DNA from: Fusibacter_C sp942493125
GTDB lineage: Bacteria; Bacillota; Clostridia; Peptostreptococcales; Acidaminobacteraceae
Length of the DNA stretch: 64,000 nt
Assembly: GCA_942493125.1 (NCBI GenBank)
Contig: OW818667.1
Span: 2,666,001-2,730,000 of the forward strand
Direction of reading: 5' to 3'
Shown here: one piece after another, positions 50,705 through 58,786 of the stretch
Layout of the letters: every line of letters starts with the position of its first letter
How positions within the stretch are numbered: position 1 is the first letter of the stretch
Made by a program: the position numbers and the translations under genes
The notes under the pieces: model-generated
Seen by the model: the letters and a program-made list of their open reading frames with translations, nothing else
Told to the model about the DNA's origin: nothing
Database searches by the model: none

Positions 50705-52159
50705 ATGCGAGAGATGACGTATACACAGCTTATAAACCAAACATTGTCACTCTATTCACAAGGCAAATACGATATTGCCTACAACTTGATCACTGAAAAA
50801 GGTATTGATGTTGGTGGCATACCTGCACAGATCTATAACTTCAGGTACGCTTTAGCATCCAAACTGGGTGAGACGGCTTTGGCACTGGATATCATGAAGG
50901 AAGCCATCATCGAGAAAGGGTATTGGTACGCTTATGGGTATCTGATTGAAGATGACGATCTAGAACCTCTAAGGGGAGAACCGCTGTTTGAAACGCTGGT
51001 CGATCTCTGTCGTGAAAGAGAACAATTGGCACGGGTCGATGCGAAACCAGTTATGGTGATAAAAAATGGCGGTGACTCAAAATGGTTGGTTGCGCTTCAC
51101 GGCAATCAAGAAAATGCACGCTTAGCAGAGCCCTATTGGTCAGTGTGCTTGAATCACGGATATTCATTGGCATTGCCTCAGTCAGATCAAATTGAGTTTT
51201 CAGATGCATATTGTTGGGATGACCTTGAAAAAAGTACAGCTGCACTGAAAAAACACTGCGAAAAGTTATTTTTAGAGTATCCCGAATCAAAAGAAAACCT
51301 CGTTTTAGCAGGCTTTTCTGCAGGCGCGAGAACGGTGCTTGGCGCAACCTTATCAGGAGAGGTTAAAGCCAAAGCTTTAATACTCGTTGGACCTTGGTTA
51401 CCAGAGGTTGACGAATGGATTTCTCTTTTAGACCAATTAAGTGCGTGTGAAGGCAAAGTCTACATCTATTGTGGTGAAGACGATTCGGATGCCCTTGAGG
51501 GAACACTTAAATTAGTAGCCCATCTTAAGCAGAAGCAAATTCCACATGTATTTAAGCAGATTAAAGGCCTTGACCACGATTTCCCTTTGGACTGGCATCA
51601 GATACTCGAGAGAGTCTTATTATCAACTGAAATAAGTATCGACAGACCTAGACCGGAAGACGAAGCGGCATCCAATGAATTTTTCAAAAGTATTTTGACT
51701 TATACGTTTGAATCCAATGGCATCGACGGCATGGCTGAAGATTTGGAACTGGAAATCAAAACTAAAATCAAATATCTGAAACAGGATATTGACAATCACG
51801 CTGAGAAAAGGCATTTTCTCATCGCAAAAAAGGCAGATAAGATCATTGGCACGATCGAGTTCGGACCGGCAAATGAACTGATCACCGCATGCAATGACGC
51901 TTATTTGAGTAGTTTGCCTGAAATAGGTTCTGTCTTTGTCGATCCGCAGTACCACAACCTCGGCATCGCTTCAAAAATGCTAAATGCTATTTATGCAATC
52001 CTAAAGCAGCGGGGCATCCATGCTTTCTGTCTGGACAGTGGGTATGGCAAAGCACAAAAGGTATGGACGCACATGTTTGGCGAGCCTAAAATCACACTGA
52101 AGGATCAGTGGGGCGAAGGTCTAGATCACATGATTTGGCAAGTTGAAATTGATAGATAG
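50705..52159 (+). CDS. Helical-repeat, alpha/beta hydrolase and GNAT fusion protein
   Basis: 484 residues in three parts. About 1-110: TPR-like helices (LYSQGKYDIAYNLITEKG). About 115-310: alpha/beta hydrolase with nucleophile elbow GFSAGAR and a late HDFPLDW histidine. About 330-484: GNAT acetyltransferase with EIGSVFVDPQYHNLGIASKM, where the R/Q-x-x-G-x-G/A loop is QYHNLGIA. The ATG follows GAGGAG. Whether both enzymatic sites act on the same compound is unknown. Neighbours are AlaX and a DUF1905 protein. Confidence 0.78.
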   Translation: MREMTYTQLINQTLSLYSQGKYDIAYNLITEKGIDVGGIPAQIYNFRYALASKLGETALALDIMKEAIIEKGYWYAYGYLIEDDDLEPLRGEPLFETLVDLCREREQLARVDAKPVMVIKNGGDSKWLVALHGNQENARLAEPYWSVCLNHGYSLALPQSDQIEFSDAYCWDDLEKSTAALKKHCEKLFLEYPESKENLVLAGFSAGARTVLGATLSGEVKAKALILVGPWLPEVDEWISLLDQLSACEGKVYIYCGEDDSDALEGTLKLVAHLKQKQIPHVFKQIKGLDHDFPLDWHQILERVLLSTEISIDRPRPEDEAASNEFFKSILTYTFESNGIDGMAEDLELEIKTKIKYLKQDIDNHAEKRHFLIAKKADKIIGTIEFGPANELITACNDAYLSSLPEIGSVFVDPQYHNLGIASKMLNAIYAILKQRGIHAFCLDSGYGKAQKVWTHMFGEPKITLKDQWGEGLDHMIWQVEIDR

Positions 52160-52168
52160 GAGTATGTT

Positions 52169-52624
52169 ATGAACGTGTTTTCATTTAAAGCGGAGATAAA
52201 GACAATGGAACCAGGTACAAACACCGCATATATTGAATTTCCATACGATGTTGAAACTTCTTTTGGTTCCAAAGGCAGAATAAAAGTCGTCTGTTATTTT
52301 GAAGACGTCGAATATCGAGGGTCACTCGTCAAAATGGGTACAGAGTGTCACATCATCGGCATGACGCAGGACATCCGAAAGAAAATCGATAAAAAAGTGG
52401 GCGATATCATCAACATCAAGATCTATAAAGATGAAGCCGAGCGCATCGCAGACGTGCATCCTGCATTTGATGCCTTGATGCAGCAAGATGACGCGCTACG
52501 AAGTGCCTATGACAAATTGTCGTTTACGCGAAAGAAAGAAATTTTCACAAAGTTGACTGAAGCTAAAAAAGAAGAGACGATGCAGGCGAGATTGGTTAAG
52601 ATAGTCGAATCGCTGAAATCATAA
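52169..52624 (+). CDS. DUF1905 / YdeI (OmdA-like) domain protein
   Basis: 151 residues. The first 90 residues form the DUF1905 beta-barrel-like domain (FPYDVETSFGSKGRIKVVC, VGDIINIKIYKD). The last 55 are the YdeI/OmdA-like helical tail (AYDKLSFTRKKEIFTKLTEA, then KKEETMQARLVKIVE). Role not established; such proteins are common stand-alone genes in Firmicutes. 9 bp after the fusion gene, with AGGAGT. Confidence 0.8.
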   Translation: MNVFSFKAEIKTMEPGTNTAYIEFPYDVETSFGSKGRIKVVCYFEDVEYRGSLVKMGTECHIIGMTQDIRKKIDKKVGDIINIKIYKDEAERIADVHPAFDALMQQDDALRSAYDKLSFTRKKEIFTKLTEAKKEETMQARLVKIVESLKS

Positions 52625-52650
52625 ATTAATTTTAAAATTGGAGTTTTTAA

Positions 52651-54507
52651 ATGGTAACGTTCGGCAAAACAGAAACAGATAAAAGTGTCGCAAAAAGAGA
52701 AGCTGCATATGGCATACTTTTTAACACAAATGACGAAATCGCAGTGGTACAAACATCAAGAGGGTATTTTTTACCAGGTGGCGGGATCGAAGCAGAGGAA
52801 GATCATAAAGCATGTCTCATTCGTGAATTTCAGGAAGAGATTGGCTATGTCGTTGAAGTGAAAGAATTTCTGAGTTCAGGTACTCTAATCGGTTATGCCC
52901 CTGGAAAAAGCAAATGCCTTGAAATGGTGGGTCACAATTATTTAGTCACCGATACTGGGGCTCGAACGTCAATCGTTGAAATGGACCATGCGTTAGTATG
53001 GCTATCCCTTCAGAATGCGCGAACAATGCTGAGATTGACCCATCAGGCATGGGCAATCGAAGAACTGTTAAAAAACAGAAAAACCGAAACACTCTGTACG
53101 TATAATAGTCACTGGCGGACTTGGTTTGAAGTCTTGGCCGATGTTTTGCGCAGTTCACTCGGCGAACAAATCGTTGCAATTGAACATATAGGGAGTACTG
53201 CCATTGAAGGGATGTGTGCAAAGCCTATTATCGACGTGGATCTCGTGATGGACAGCTATGACGCATTTGAATCCATTAAGCAGACGCTTGAAGGTTTGGG
53301 CTATATGCATTGTGGCGACCAAGGCATCTTTGAACGTGAAGCGTTTAAGAGAAATCCGATATCTAGATATACAATGAATATAACGGATACAACGGATACA
53401 ACGGATACAACGGATACAACGGATACAACGGATACAATGTATAATACGGATGCAACGCTTGACCATAAGCATGAATTACTTGATGCAATCCCGCACCATC
53501 TATATGTATGTCCAAAAGACAGCCTTGAACTGATAAGGCATGTACGCTTTAGAGATGCCTTAAGGGAGAATCCACAACTTGTTGCCGCTTATAACGCTAT
53601 TAAAGCTGATATTATTGATACAGTTGGCCCCTACGATCGCGAGAAATATGTCGCGTTAAAAATGACGGATTTTTTCAAATACTCGGGGATTGTTGACCTT
53701 CACATGCATACGACTGCTTCAGATGGCACGTTAACACCTGAAGCGCTCATGGCAGAAGTCATCCTCAAACGCCTCGCACTTTTCTCTGTCACCGATCACG
53801 ATAGTGTCGAAAATATTGATGCCGTATCGAAGCTCGCAAAAGCCAATGCGATCGATTTTATCCCAGGCGTAGAAATATCAGTTTCTTTCGAAGGAAAGGA
53901 ACTTCATATCCTCACGTATGGCGTCAGTACGGAAGATGATGCACTAGCTGAAATCCTGCGTCGCAATCAAGCGATTCGAGAGGCACATAACTTAGCACTA
54001 GTGACCTTTGCTTGCGATAGACATGCTAGTACTTTCGATTTTGATCAATATGCGCATGACGCGACAAGAGGTGGCTGGAAGGCACTAAACTACCTTATGG
54101 ACAAAAGAATCGTCTCATCGATATTCGATTTTATGAGTATGATTGAAGCGTTTGGCACGCCACTTGTTTTTGAGCCATATGATGAAGTGATTCCAAAGCT
54201 CCATAAACTTGGCTACCTTTTGGTGCTAGCGCATCCACCTGCATATTATGGCGGGCAACGTTTGCCGATTGAAATGCTTGATAAATTGGTGTCACTGGGA
54301 ATACAGGGCATTGAGTGTTATAGCCCTTATTATAAATCACAAGAAGATGCGGCTTATTATCTGGATTATTGCCATGAGAAATCACTTGTCATCACCAGTG
54401 GTTCGGATTATCATGGTGCTTTTATCCCGAGTAGAAAGCTGGCATTGCCTTCCAAGATGACGATGGATGTGAGTTATGATCGCTTAAAAGCGTATATGAA
54501 AAAATAA
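52651..54507 (+). CDS. Nudix, GrpB and PHP domain fusion protein
   Basis: 618 residues. About 15-140 is a Nudix hydrolase with box GGIEAEEDHKACLIREFQEE continuing EIG. About 150-345 is a GrpB/UPF0157 domain (IEHIGSTAIEGMCAKPIIDV, later RHVRFRDALRENPQLVAAY). About 350-618 is a PHP phosphoesterase domain (VDLHMHTTASDGT, FSVTDHDSV, SGSDYHGAF). Each domain appears intact. An in-frame minisatellite (six TDT units) is inserted in the GrpB domain near residues 245-262. Functions are inferred only for the families: nucleotide-derivative hydrolysis, nucleotidyltransferase-like, and phosphoester hydrolysis. A TGGAG ribosome binding site precedes the ATG. Confidence 0.82.
   Translation: MVTFGKTETDKSVAKREAAYGILFNTNDEIAVVQTSRGYFLPGGGIEAEEDHKACLIREFQEEIGYVVEVKEFLSSGTLIGYAPGKSKCLEMVGHNYLVTDTGARTSIVEMDHALVWLSLQNARTMLRLTHQAWAIEELLKNRKTETLCTYNSHWRTWFEVLADVLRSSLGEQIVAIEHIGSTAIEGMCAKPIIDVDLVMDSYDAFESIKQTLEGLGYMHCGDQGIFEREAFKRNPISRYTMNITDTTDTTDTTDTTDTTDTMYNTDATLDHKHELLDAIPHHLYVCPKDSLELIRHVRFRDALRENPQLVAAYNAIKADIIDTVGPYDREKYVALKMTDFFKYSGIVDLHMHTTASDGTLTPEALMAEVILKRLALFSVTDHDSVENIDAVSKLAKANAIDFIPGVEISVSFEGKELHILTYGVSTEDDALAEILRRNQAIREAHNLALVTFACDRHASTFDFDQYAHDATRGGWKALNYLMDKRIVSSIFDFMSMIEAFGTPLVFEPYDEVIPKLHKLGYLLVLAHPPAYYGGQRLPIEMLDKLVSLGIQGIECYSPYYKSQEDAAYYLDYCHEKSLVITSGSDYHGAFIPSRKLALPSKMTMDVSYDRLKAYMKK
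53383..53436 (+). repeat. In-frame 9-bp minisatellite within the fusion gene
   Basis: Six perfect tandem copies of ACGGATACA, coding Thr-Asp-Thr each. The period is a multiple of three, so gain or loss of units keeps the frame. Confidence 0.95.
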
Positions 54508-54532
54508 AAACCGGGAGAATTCTCCCGGTTTT
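54507..54532. terminator. Bidirectional terminator
   Basis: Palindrome AAACCGGGAGAATTCTCCCG and on to GTTT, with T tracts on both strands, between convergent genes. Confidence 0.92.
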
Positions 54533-54535
54533 GTT

Positions 54536-55426
54536 TTATAGCTTTTGAAGCGTCAATTTACCTGCCTCTACCGCGATGTCTAAGTTGCCATTGTCAACCA
54601 ATCGCTTGACATGGGCATGGATAACAGAGCGATTGAGCAAGTTTTGAGAGACATTTTCAGTCAAATGATACCTTTCGCTTAAGCGCTGATGTAAAGCGTC
54701 AAACGTACTGGAAGCTTTGGCGACCAAGTCGAGAATCATTTCTTGCGTCTCCATCAACGCATTAAAGTTAGAGGCGATGATGGTTTCGATTTCTTGGACA
54801 TAACCACCATGAGCGATTACATAGCCTCTAGCTGACAGCATTTTTAGTTTTTCAAGAGATTCAAGATGCTGGGTGACATCATAAGTGAAGATTAAAGGAT
54901 GCTTAGCGACGATTTCTGAGCCTATTAGCGCATCGCCTAAATAGAGGATGTCATCAGGTGTTCTAAACCCGAATTGGTTGGGTGAATGACCCTTTAATGA
55001 AATGGCTTCGAACAGATGCGTGTCGCCATCAAAATTGATTGGGATGGATGCTTCTTCTGTAATCACATGTGTGACCTTCGAAGGTTTTGCCATGAGGAAT
55101 TTATTTTGTAGCGTTTGTAAGGGATAGGCGCCATAAAGGTATGCAGGTTCCAATATCGGCGCTTCAATGAATGCTTGTTCAAGGCTCGGCGCATAGATTG
55201 GCGCACCATATCTATTTTGAATAAACGCATTGCCGCCACAGTGATCGGCATGTGAATGTGTATTGAGCACCCCGATGATCTGAATATCGCCAAAATCGCG
55301 ATATGCTTTTCTCACGCTTGAATCGTCGTTGCCAGAGTCGATGAGCAGAAGTTGATTGTCGATCTTATAGCCGCCGATGGCCACTTGTGAAGGAAAATAA
55401 TAACTGTTGCCTAGAATCTGTTTCAT
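54536..55426 (-). CDS. Metallo-beta-lactamase fold hydrolase with C-terminal helical domain
   Basis: 296 residues. Metal site NTHSHADHCGGN, third ligand region GHSPNQFGF, YLGDALIG with the bridging Asp, and AHGG. The C-terminal 80 residues form a winged-helix-like extension (LHQRLSERYHLTENVSQNLL) as in some LACTB2-type or RNA-related members. Substrate unknown. The start follows AGGAT. Confidence 0.86.
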   Translation of the reverse strand: MKQILGNSYYFPSQVAIGGYKIDNQLLLIDSGNDDSSVRKAYRDFGDIQIIGVLNTHSHADHCGGNAFIQNRYGAPIYAPSLEQAFIEAPILEPAYLYGAYPLQTLQNKFLMAKPSKVTHVITEEASIPINFDGDTHLFEAISLKGHSPNQFGFRTPDDILYLGDALIGSEIVAKHPLIFTYDVTQHLESLEKLKMLSARGYVIAHGGYVQEIETIIASNFNALMETQEMILDLVAKASSTFDALHQRLSERYHLTENVSQNLLNRSVIHAHVKRLVDNGNLDIAVEAGKLTLQKL

Positions 55427-55524
55427 AATGGGGCCATCCTTTCAAATATAGTACTATTAACTTTAAACATTTAATCTTACTGATATTATAGTGCAAATCG
55501 CCCAAATTTTCATCCAAAAGAAAA

Positions 55525-55579
55525 TAGAGCCAGCAAGTCAAATCCGATTCTGTAATCGAGAGTGACTTATCTGGCTCTA
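55525..55579 (-). terminator. Terminator after the isoaspartyl dipeptidase gene
   Basis: TAGAGCCAG (55525-55533) / CTGGCTCTA (55571-55579), extended by AAGTCA/TGACTT, followed by TTTTC on the minus strand. Confidence 0.75.
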
Positions 55580-55584
55580 ACTAA

Positions 55585-56772
55585 TTAATTTTTTTCAAAA
55601 GTACCAAAAACGATTGGTGCGCCATCTTTGACGACCCATTTGCCTTTGGCCATAACATCGCATAGGTCGAGCGTTTCTGCATCAAGAAGACAGAGATCAG
55701 CATCAAAGCCTTCGGATATTTTTCCTTTTTTTGCGAGCTTTAGAATCCTAGCGGGGTTGTCCGTGATGGCCTTGATGGCAATCTCAAGTGGGATGCCAGC
55801 GCTAAGAACACAGTCTTTGATTTCTTTTAACAGACAAAGGGCGGAACCCACTTGCAATCCGATATATTCCTTTTTCTCATTGAAAAGAGGAAGACTACCT
55901 TGGCCATCTGATGACATCGTAAAATTGTTGAGATTGACGCCAGCTTCGATCAGGCGCTTGATGCCCTTGCTGACCTTAACTTCACCGTCTTGCTTCTCCC
56001 AAAAATCTGAGTCTTCCGAGCCAGTGAAATCAATGTACCCGCCCATTTTGGCATATTCGATACATTTTGTGAAGAGGTCGTTATTGCGATTGATATGCGT
56101 CGGTAAAAATTGTGTGATAGGAATTTCGGTTTCTTCGACGGCTTTGACCAAGTAGTCAATCGCACGACGACCATCGCCGAGGTGAATGTTGACGATGCCT
56201 GCTTTTCCAGAGAGCATCCCACCAACGCGTGCTTCTGATACGACTTTTAAAAACTCTTCAAAAGTTGGTTGCGATGATCGGTGGTCTGAAAGTGCAATTT
56301 CACCAACGCCTATGATTTTATCAACGGCTAACAAATCTTTCATGATGGATGTTGTGAGTGTTTTGACGGGAATTTGGTAAGAACCTGTATAGACAAATGC
56401 AGTCAGGCCTTCTTCTTCGAGCCCTCTCGCTTTTGCCACTAAAGACATCATATCGCGTGTCACGCCATCTGTACCTAGGCATCCAACAACCGTTGTAACA
56501 CCTGAAAGTGTCAAGTCGGTAAATTTGATTTCTGGTGTGCGCGTTTTATAGCCGCCCTCACCACCGCCACCTAAGATATGCACGTGTGAATCGATAAATC
56601 CTGGGACTAGTACTTTGCCTTCACCATCAATGATTGTTACATCGATGGCATCTAATGCTGGCAACTCGATTTTGTCTTTAAAGGAAACGATTTGACCTGC
56701 GATGATGAGAAGGTCCTTTTTGCCTTGTTTTTCAGGGGTGTAAAGTTCAACATTTTTGATTATTGTAATCAT
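55585..56772 (-). CDS. iadA: Isoaspartyl dipeptidase (beta-aspartyl peptidase)
   Basis: 395 residues, amidohydrolase fold. Metal-binding HVH in DSHVHILGGGGEGGYKTRTPE, which also shows the IadA-type glycine stretch; GVGEIALSDHRSSQP and NIHLGDGRRAIDYL and LPTHINRN supply further ligands; final Asp in SSDGQGS. It cleaves dipeptides with an isoaspartyl bond, a step in recycling damaged or cyanophycin-type peptides. It follows a YfcC-type transporter in an operon driven by a sigma-54 promoter. Confidence 0.9.
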   Translation of the reverse strand: MITIIKNVELYTPEKQGKKDLLIIAGQIVSFKDKIELPALDAIDVTIIDGEGKVLVPGFIDSHVHILGGGGEGGYKTRTPEIKFTDLTLSGVTTVVGCLGTDGVTRDMMSLVAKARGLEEEGLTAFVYTGSYQIPVKTLTTSIMKDLLAVDKIIGVGEIALSDHRSSQPTFEEFLKVVSEARVGGMLSGKAGIVNIHLGDGRRAIDYLVKAVEETEIPITQFLPTHINRNNDLFTKCIEYAKMGGYIDFTGSEDSDFWEKQDGEVKVSKGIKRLIEAGVNLNNFTMSSDGQGSLPLFNEKKEYIGLQVGSALCLLKEIKDCVLSAGIPLEIAIKAITDNPARILKLAKKGKISEGFDADLCLLDAETLDLCDVMAKGKWVVKDGAPIVFGTFEKN

Positions 56773-56800
56773 TTATTTCTCCTTTTACAGAAGATGCTTA

Positions 56801-58549
56801 TTATTGGAAGTTGATAGAAACGGCAATGATTATGAGGATTGTACCGATTGCAAAGAAGAAGCCTTGCATCTTGATTTGGAACTTAGCCCATTTAATCCAG
56901 TCAATTCTCGCTACGCCAAGTACGCCGATTAAGCTGGCAGATACTGGTGTAAAGGCATCGACGAATCCTGAACCGAGTTGGTAAGCGAGGACAGATATTT
57001 GACGACTAACGCCAACGATGTCTGCAAGAGGTGCCATGATTGGCATAGTAAGAGCTGCTTGTCCTGAGTTTGATGTGACCACTAAGTTAAACAAACTTTG
57101 GAACGCATACATGATCCAAGCTGCAACAACGGTTGGCAAACCTTTAAGAGCAACGCCAATGCCGTGAAGAACCGTGTTTAATGTTGAGGCAACGGCAGCA
57201 TCCGCACCACCTAAAACGAGCAAGATACCTTTTGCCATACCGACGACGATTGCTGTGCCTGCAAGATCTGAGGCGCCGCTTTGGAAGGAACTTGCCATCG
57301 TATTGATGGTCATGCCGTTGAGTTTAAAGATGATAGCTGTAACACCTGCAAGGAAGCCCATTACAAAGAATTGTGACGCAATTTCTGGAATATAGTAAGC
57401 TTTCTGAGTAACACCCCATATAATCCAGATCAGTACAGCCAACATCTCTAATAAGATCAATTTATCGCCAAGTGTAAATTTTTTCTCTTCTTCTGTCGTC
57501 TGTGCGATTCTGTCTCTAAAATAGCCATCTGCTTCATGCATAACTGAGGAAGTTGGGTTTTTTCTGATTTTTTCTGCATAGTACATCATGTAAGCTGCGG
57601 TAAGTGCCGTAACGACAAACCACATGATCAATCGGAAGCTAGCGCCAGATAATACTGGAACACCTGCGATACCTTGTGCGACCGCAACGCTGAATGGGCT
57701 CATCCAAGAGGTAGCATTACCAACTTGTGATGCGACGAACGTAACCGTGACGGCGACGATAGAGTCGTAGCCAAGGGCGATGACAAATGGCACCATAATC
57801 ATCGCAAATGGGATAACCTCCTCGGACATACCGAAAGTAGCGCCCCCTAATGAGAACATAAAAAAGATTAAAGGTAATGCAAGTTTTTCAAGACCTTTGG
57901 TTTTAGATATAAATGCGTAAATACCTGCATCGATGGCGCCAGTTCTCATGATGATACCAAACGATCCACCAACGACGAGAATCAAAGCGACGATACCAAC
58001 TGCTGAGCCGTACTTACTGCCTGTTACCAAGCCTTCAAATAAGTAGTTCATCCAGCCAAAGCCATCATAATCGTCAGTTCCCCAAACGTTTGCCACTTTG
58101 TGTAGCTTTTTACTCGTGTCAAATACGGAATTGCCATATAGGTCGTAAATAACCGCATCCGTTAAGCCGACCTCATCTAGTTGACCCTGATCCCATGATG
58201 CAGAATCTGTCGCACTAAATTCAGTTAAAGCAGTTGCATCGATGCCAAGCTCTGTAAGCTTATCTGTATTTCCGATGAGCGTATCAAGTTCTGCATCGAG
58301 TTTCGCATTGTCTAATGCATAGCTGTACCTGAACGTATCAGCCATTAAAACGGTTTTAGATTTAATGTCACCGTTAGAATCTTGATACTCAACTGTTTCA
58401 GTATTGAATTTACCGGCAGGGACTAAAAATGTTAAAATCCAGCATAAAATTACGACAAAAAAGATAATTGCGTAGGTATGGGGTGTTTGAAATCTTGTTA
58501 GGCCCGTACCAATTTTTTCGATACCTTTCGTTTTTTGTTGCTTCGCCAT
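56801..58549 (-). CDS. YfcC family membrane transporter
   Basis: 582 residues with about 12 hydrophobic segments. The first is followed by an outer loop of about 115 residues, then the YfcC/ArcD-like core (AVGIVALILVVGGSFGIIMRTGAID, in short GGSFGI...TGAID), GMSEEVIPFAMI and SNSGQAALTMPIMAPL. These carriers are related to dicarboxylate and short-chain fatty acid or peptide/amino acid transporters. Coupling with iadA suggests uptake of a dipeptide or amino acid. Sigma-54 promoter upstream. The start follows AGGAGGC. Confidence 0.88.
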   Translation of the reverse strand: MAKQQKTKGIEKIGTGLTRFQTPHTYAIIFFVVILCWILTFLVPAGKFNTETVEYQDSNGDIKSKTVLMADTFRYSYALDNAKLDAELDTLIGNTDKLTELGIDATALTEFSATDSASWDQGQLDEVGLTDAVIYDLYGNSVFDTSKKLHKVANVWGTDDYDGFGWMNYLFEGLVTGSKYGSAVGIVALILVVGGSFGIIMRTGAIDAGIYAFISKTKGLEKLALPLIFFMFSLGGATFGMSEEVIPFAMIMVPFVIALGYDSIVAVTVTFVASQVGNATSWMSPFSVAVAQGIAGVPVLSGASFRLIMWFVVTALTAAYMMYYAEKIRKNPTSSVMHEADGYFRDRIAQTTEEEKKFTLGDKLILLEMLAVLIWIIWGVTQKAYYIPEIASQFFVMGFLAGVTAIIFKLNGMTINTMASSFQSGASDLAGTAIVVGMAKGILLVLGGADAAVASTLNTVLHGIGVALKGLPTVVAAWIMYAFQSLFNLVVTSNSGQAALTMPIMAPLADIVGVSRQISVLAYQLGSGFVDAFTPVSASLIGVLGVARIDWIKWAKFQIKMQGFFFAIGTILIIIAVSINFQ

Positions 58550-58603
58550 AGCGTGCCTCCTAAATTTAGTATAAATATAGTTTCGACCCTATTCTTCTAT
58601 AAC

Positions 58604-58673
58604 GCAACAACCGTGCCAAATGTTTAACACGCAATGAAAAAAATCTACAATGGCTTGAGTGCAATGAAAAAAC
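58604..58673 (-). promoter_or_regulatory. Sigma-54 promoter and repeated upstream element before the YfcC gene
   Basis: Minus strand TGGCACGGTTGTTGC (58618-58604) matches the -24/-12 consensus at all fixed positions. Upstream on the plus-strand coordinates, GCAATGAAAAAA occurs twice, 30 bp apart (58631 and 58661), as candidate activator sites. The rest of 58550-58786 holds nothing else recognisable. Confidence 0.8.
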
Positions 58674-58786
58674 AGCTTATTATGAACAAAAAAACAAAAA
58701 GGTATGACATGAAATCTGAATAACTGGCTTTTATTGGTTTAAATATGAGCCAACAAAAGCCGATTAATTAATCGTTTATTTATTTT

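Noticed and set aside
53383..53436. Short regular repeats as a CRISPR array
   Set aside because: The 9-bp units are contiguous without spacers, lie in an open coding frame and no cas gene is near.
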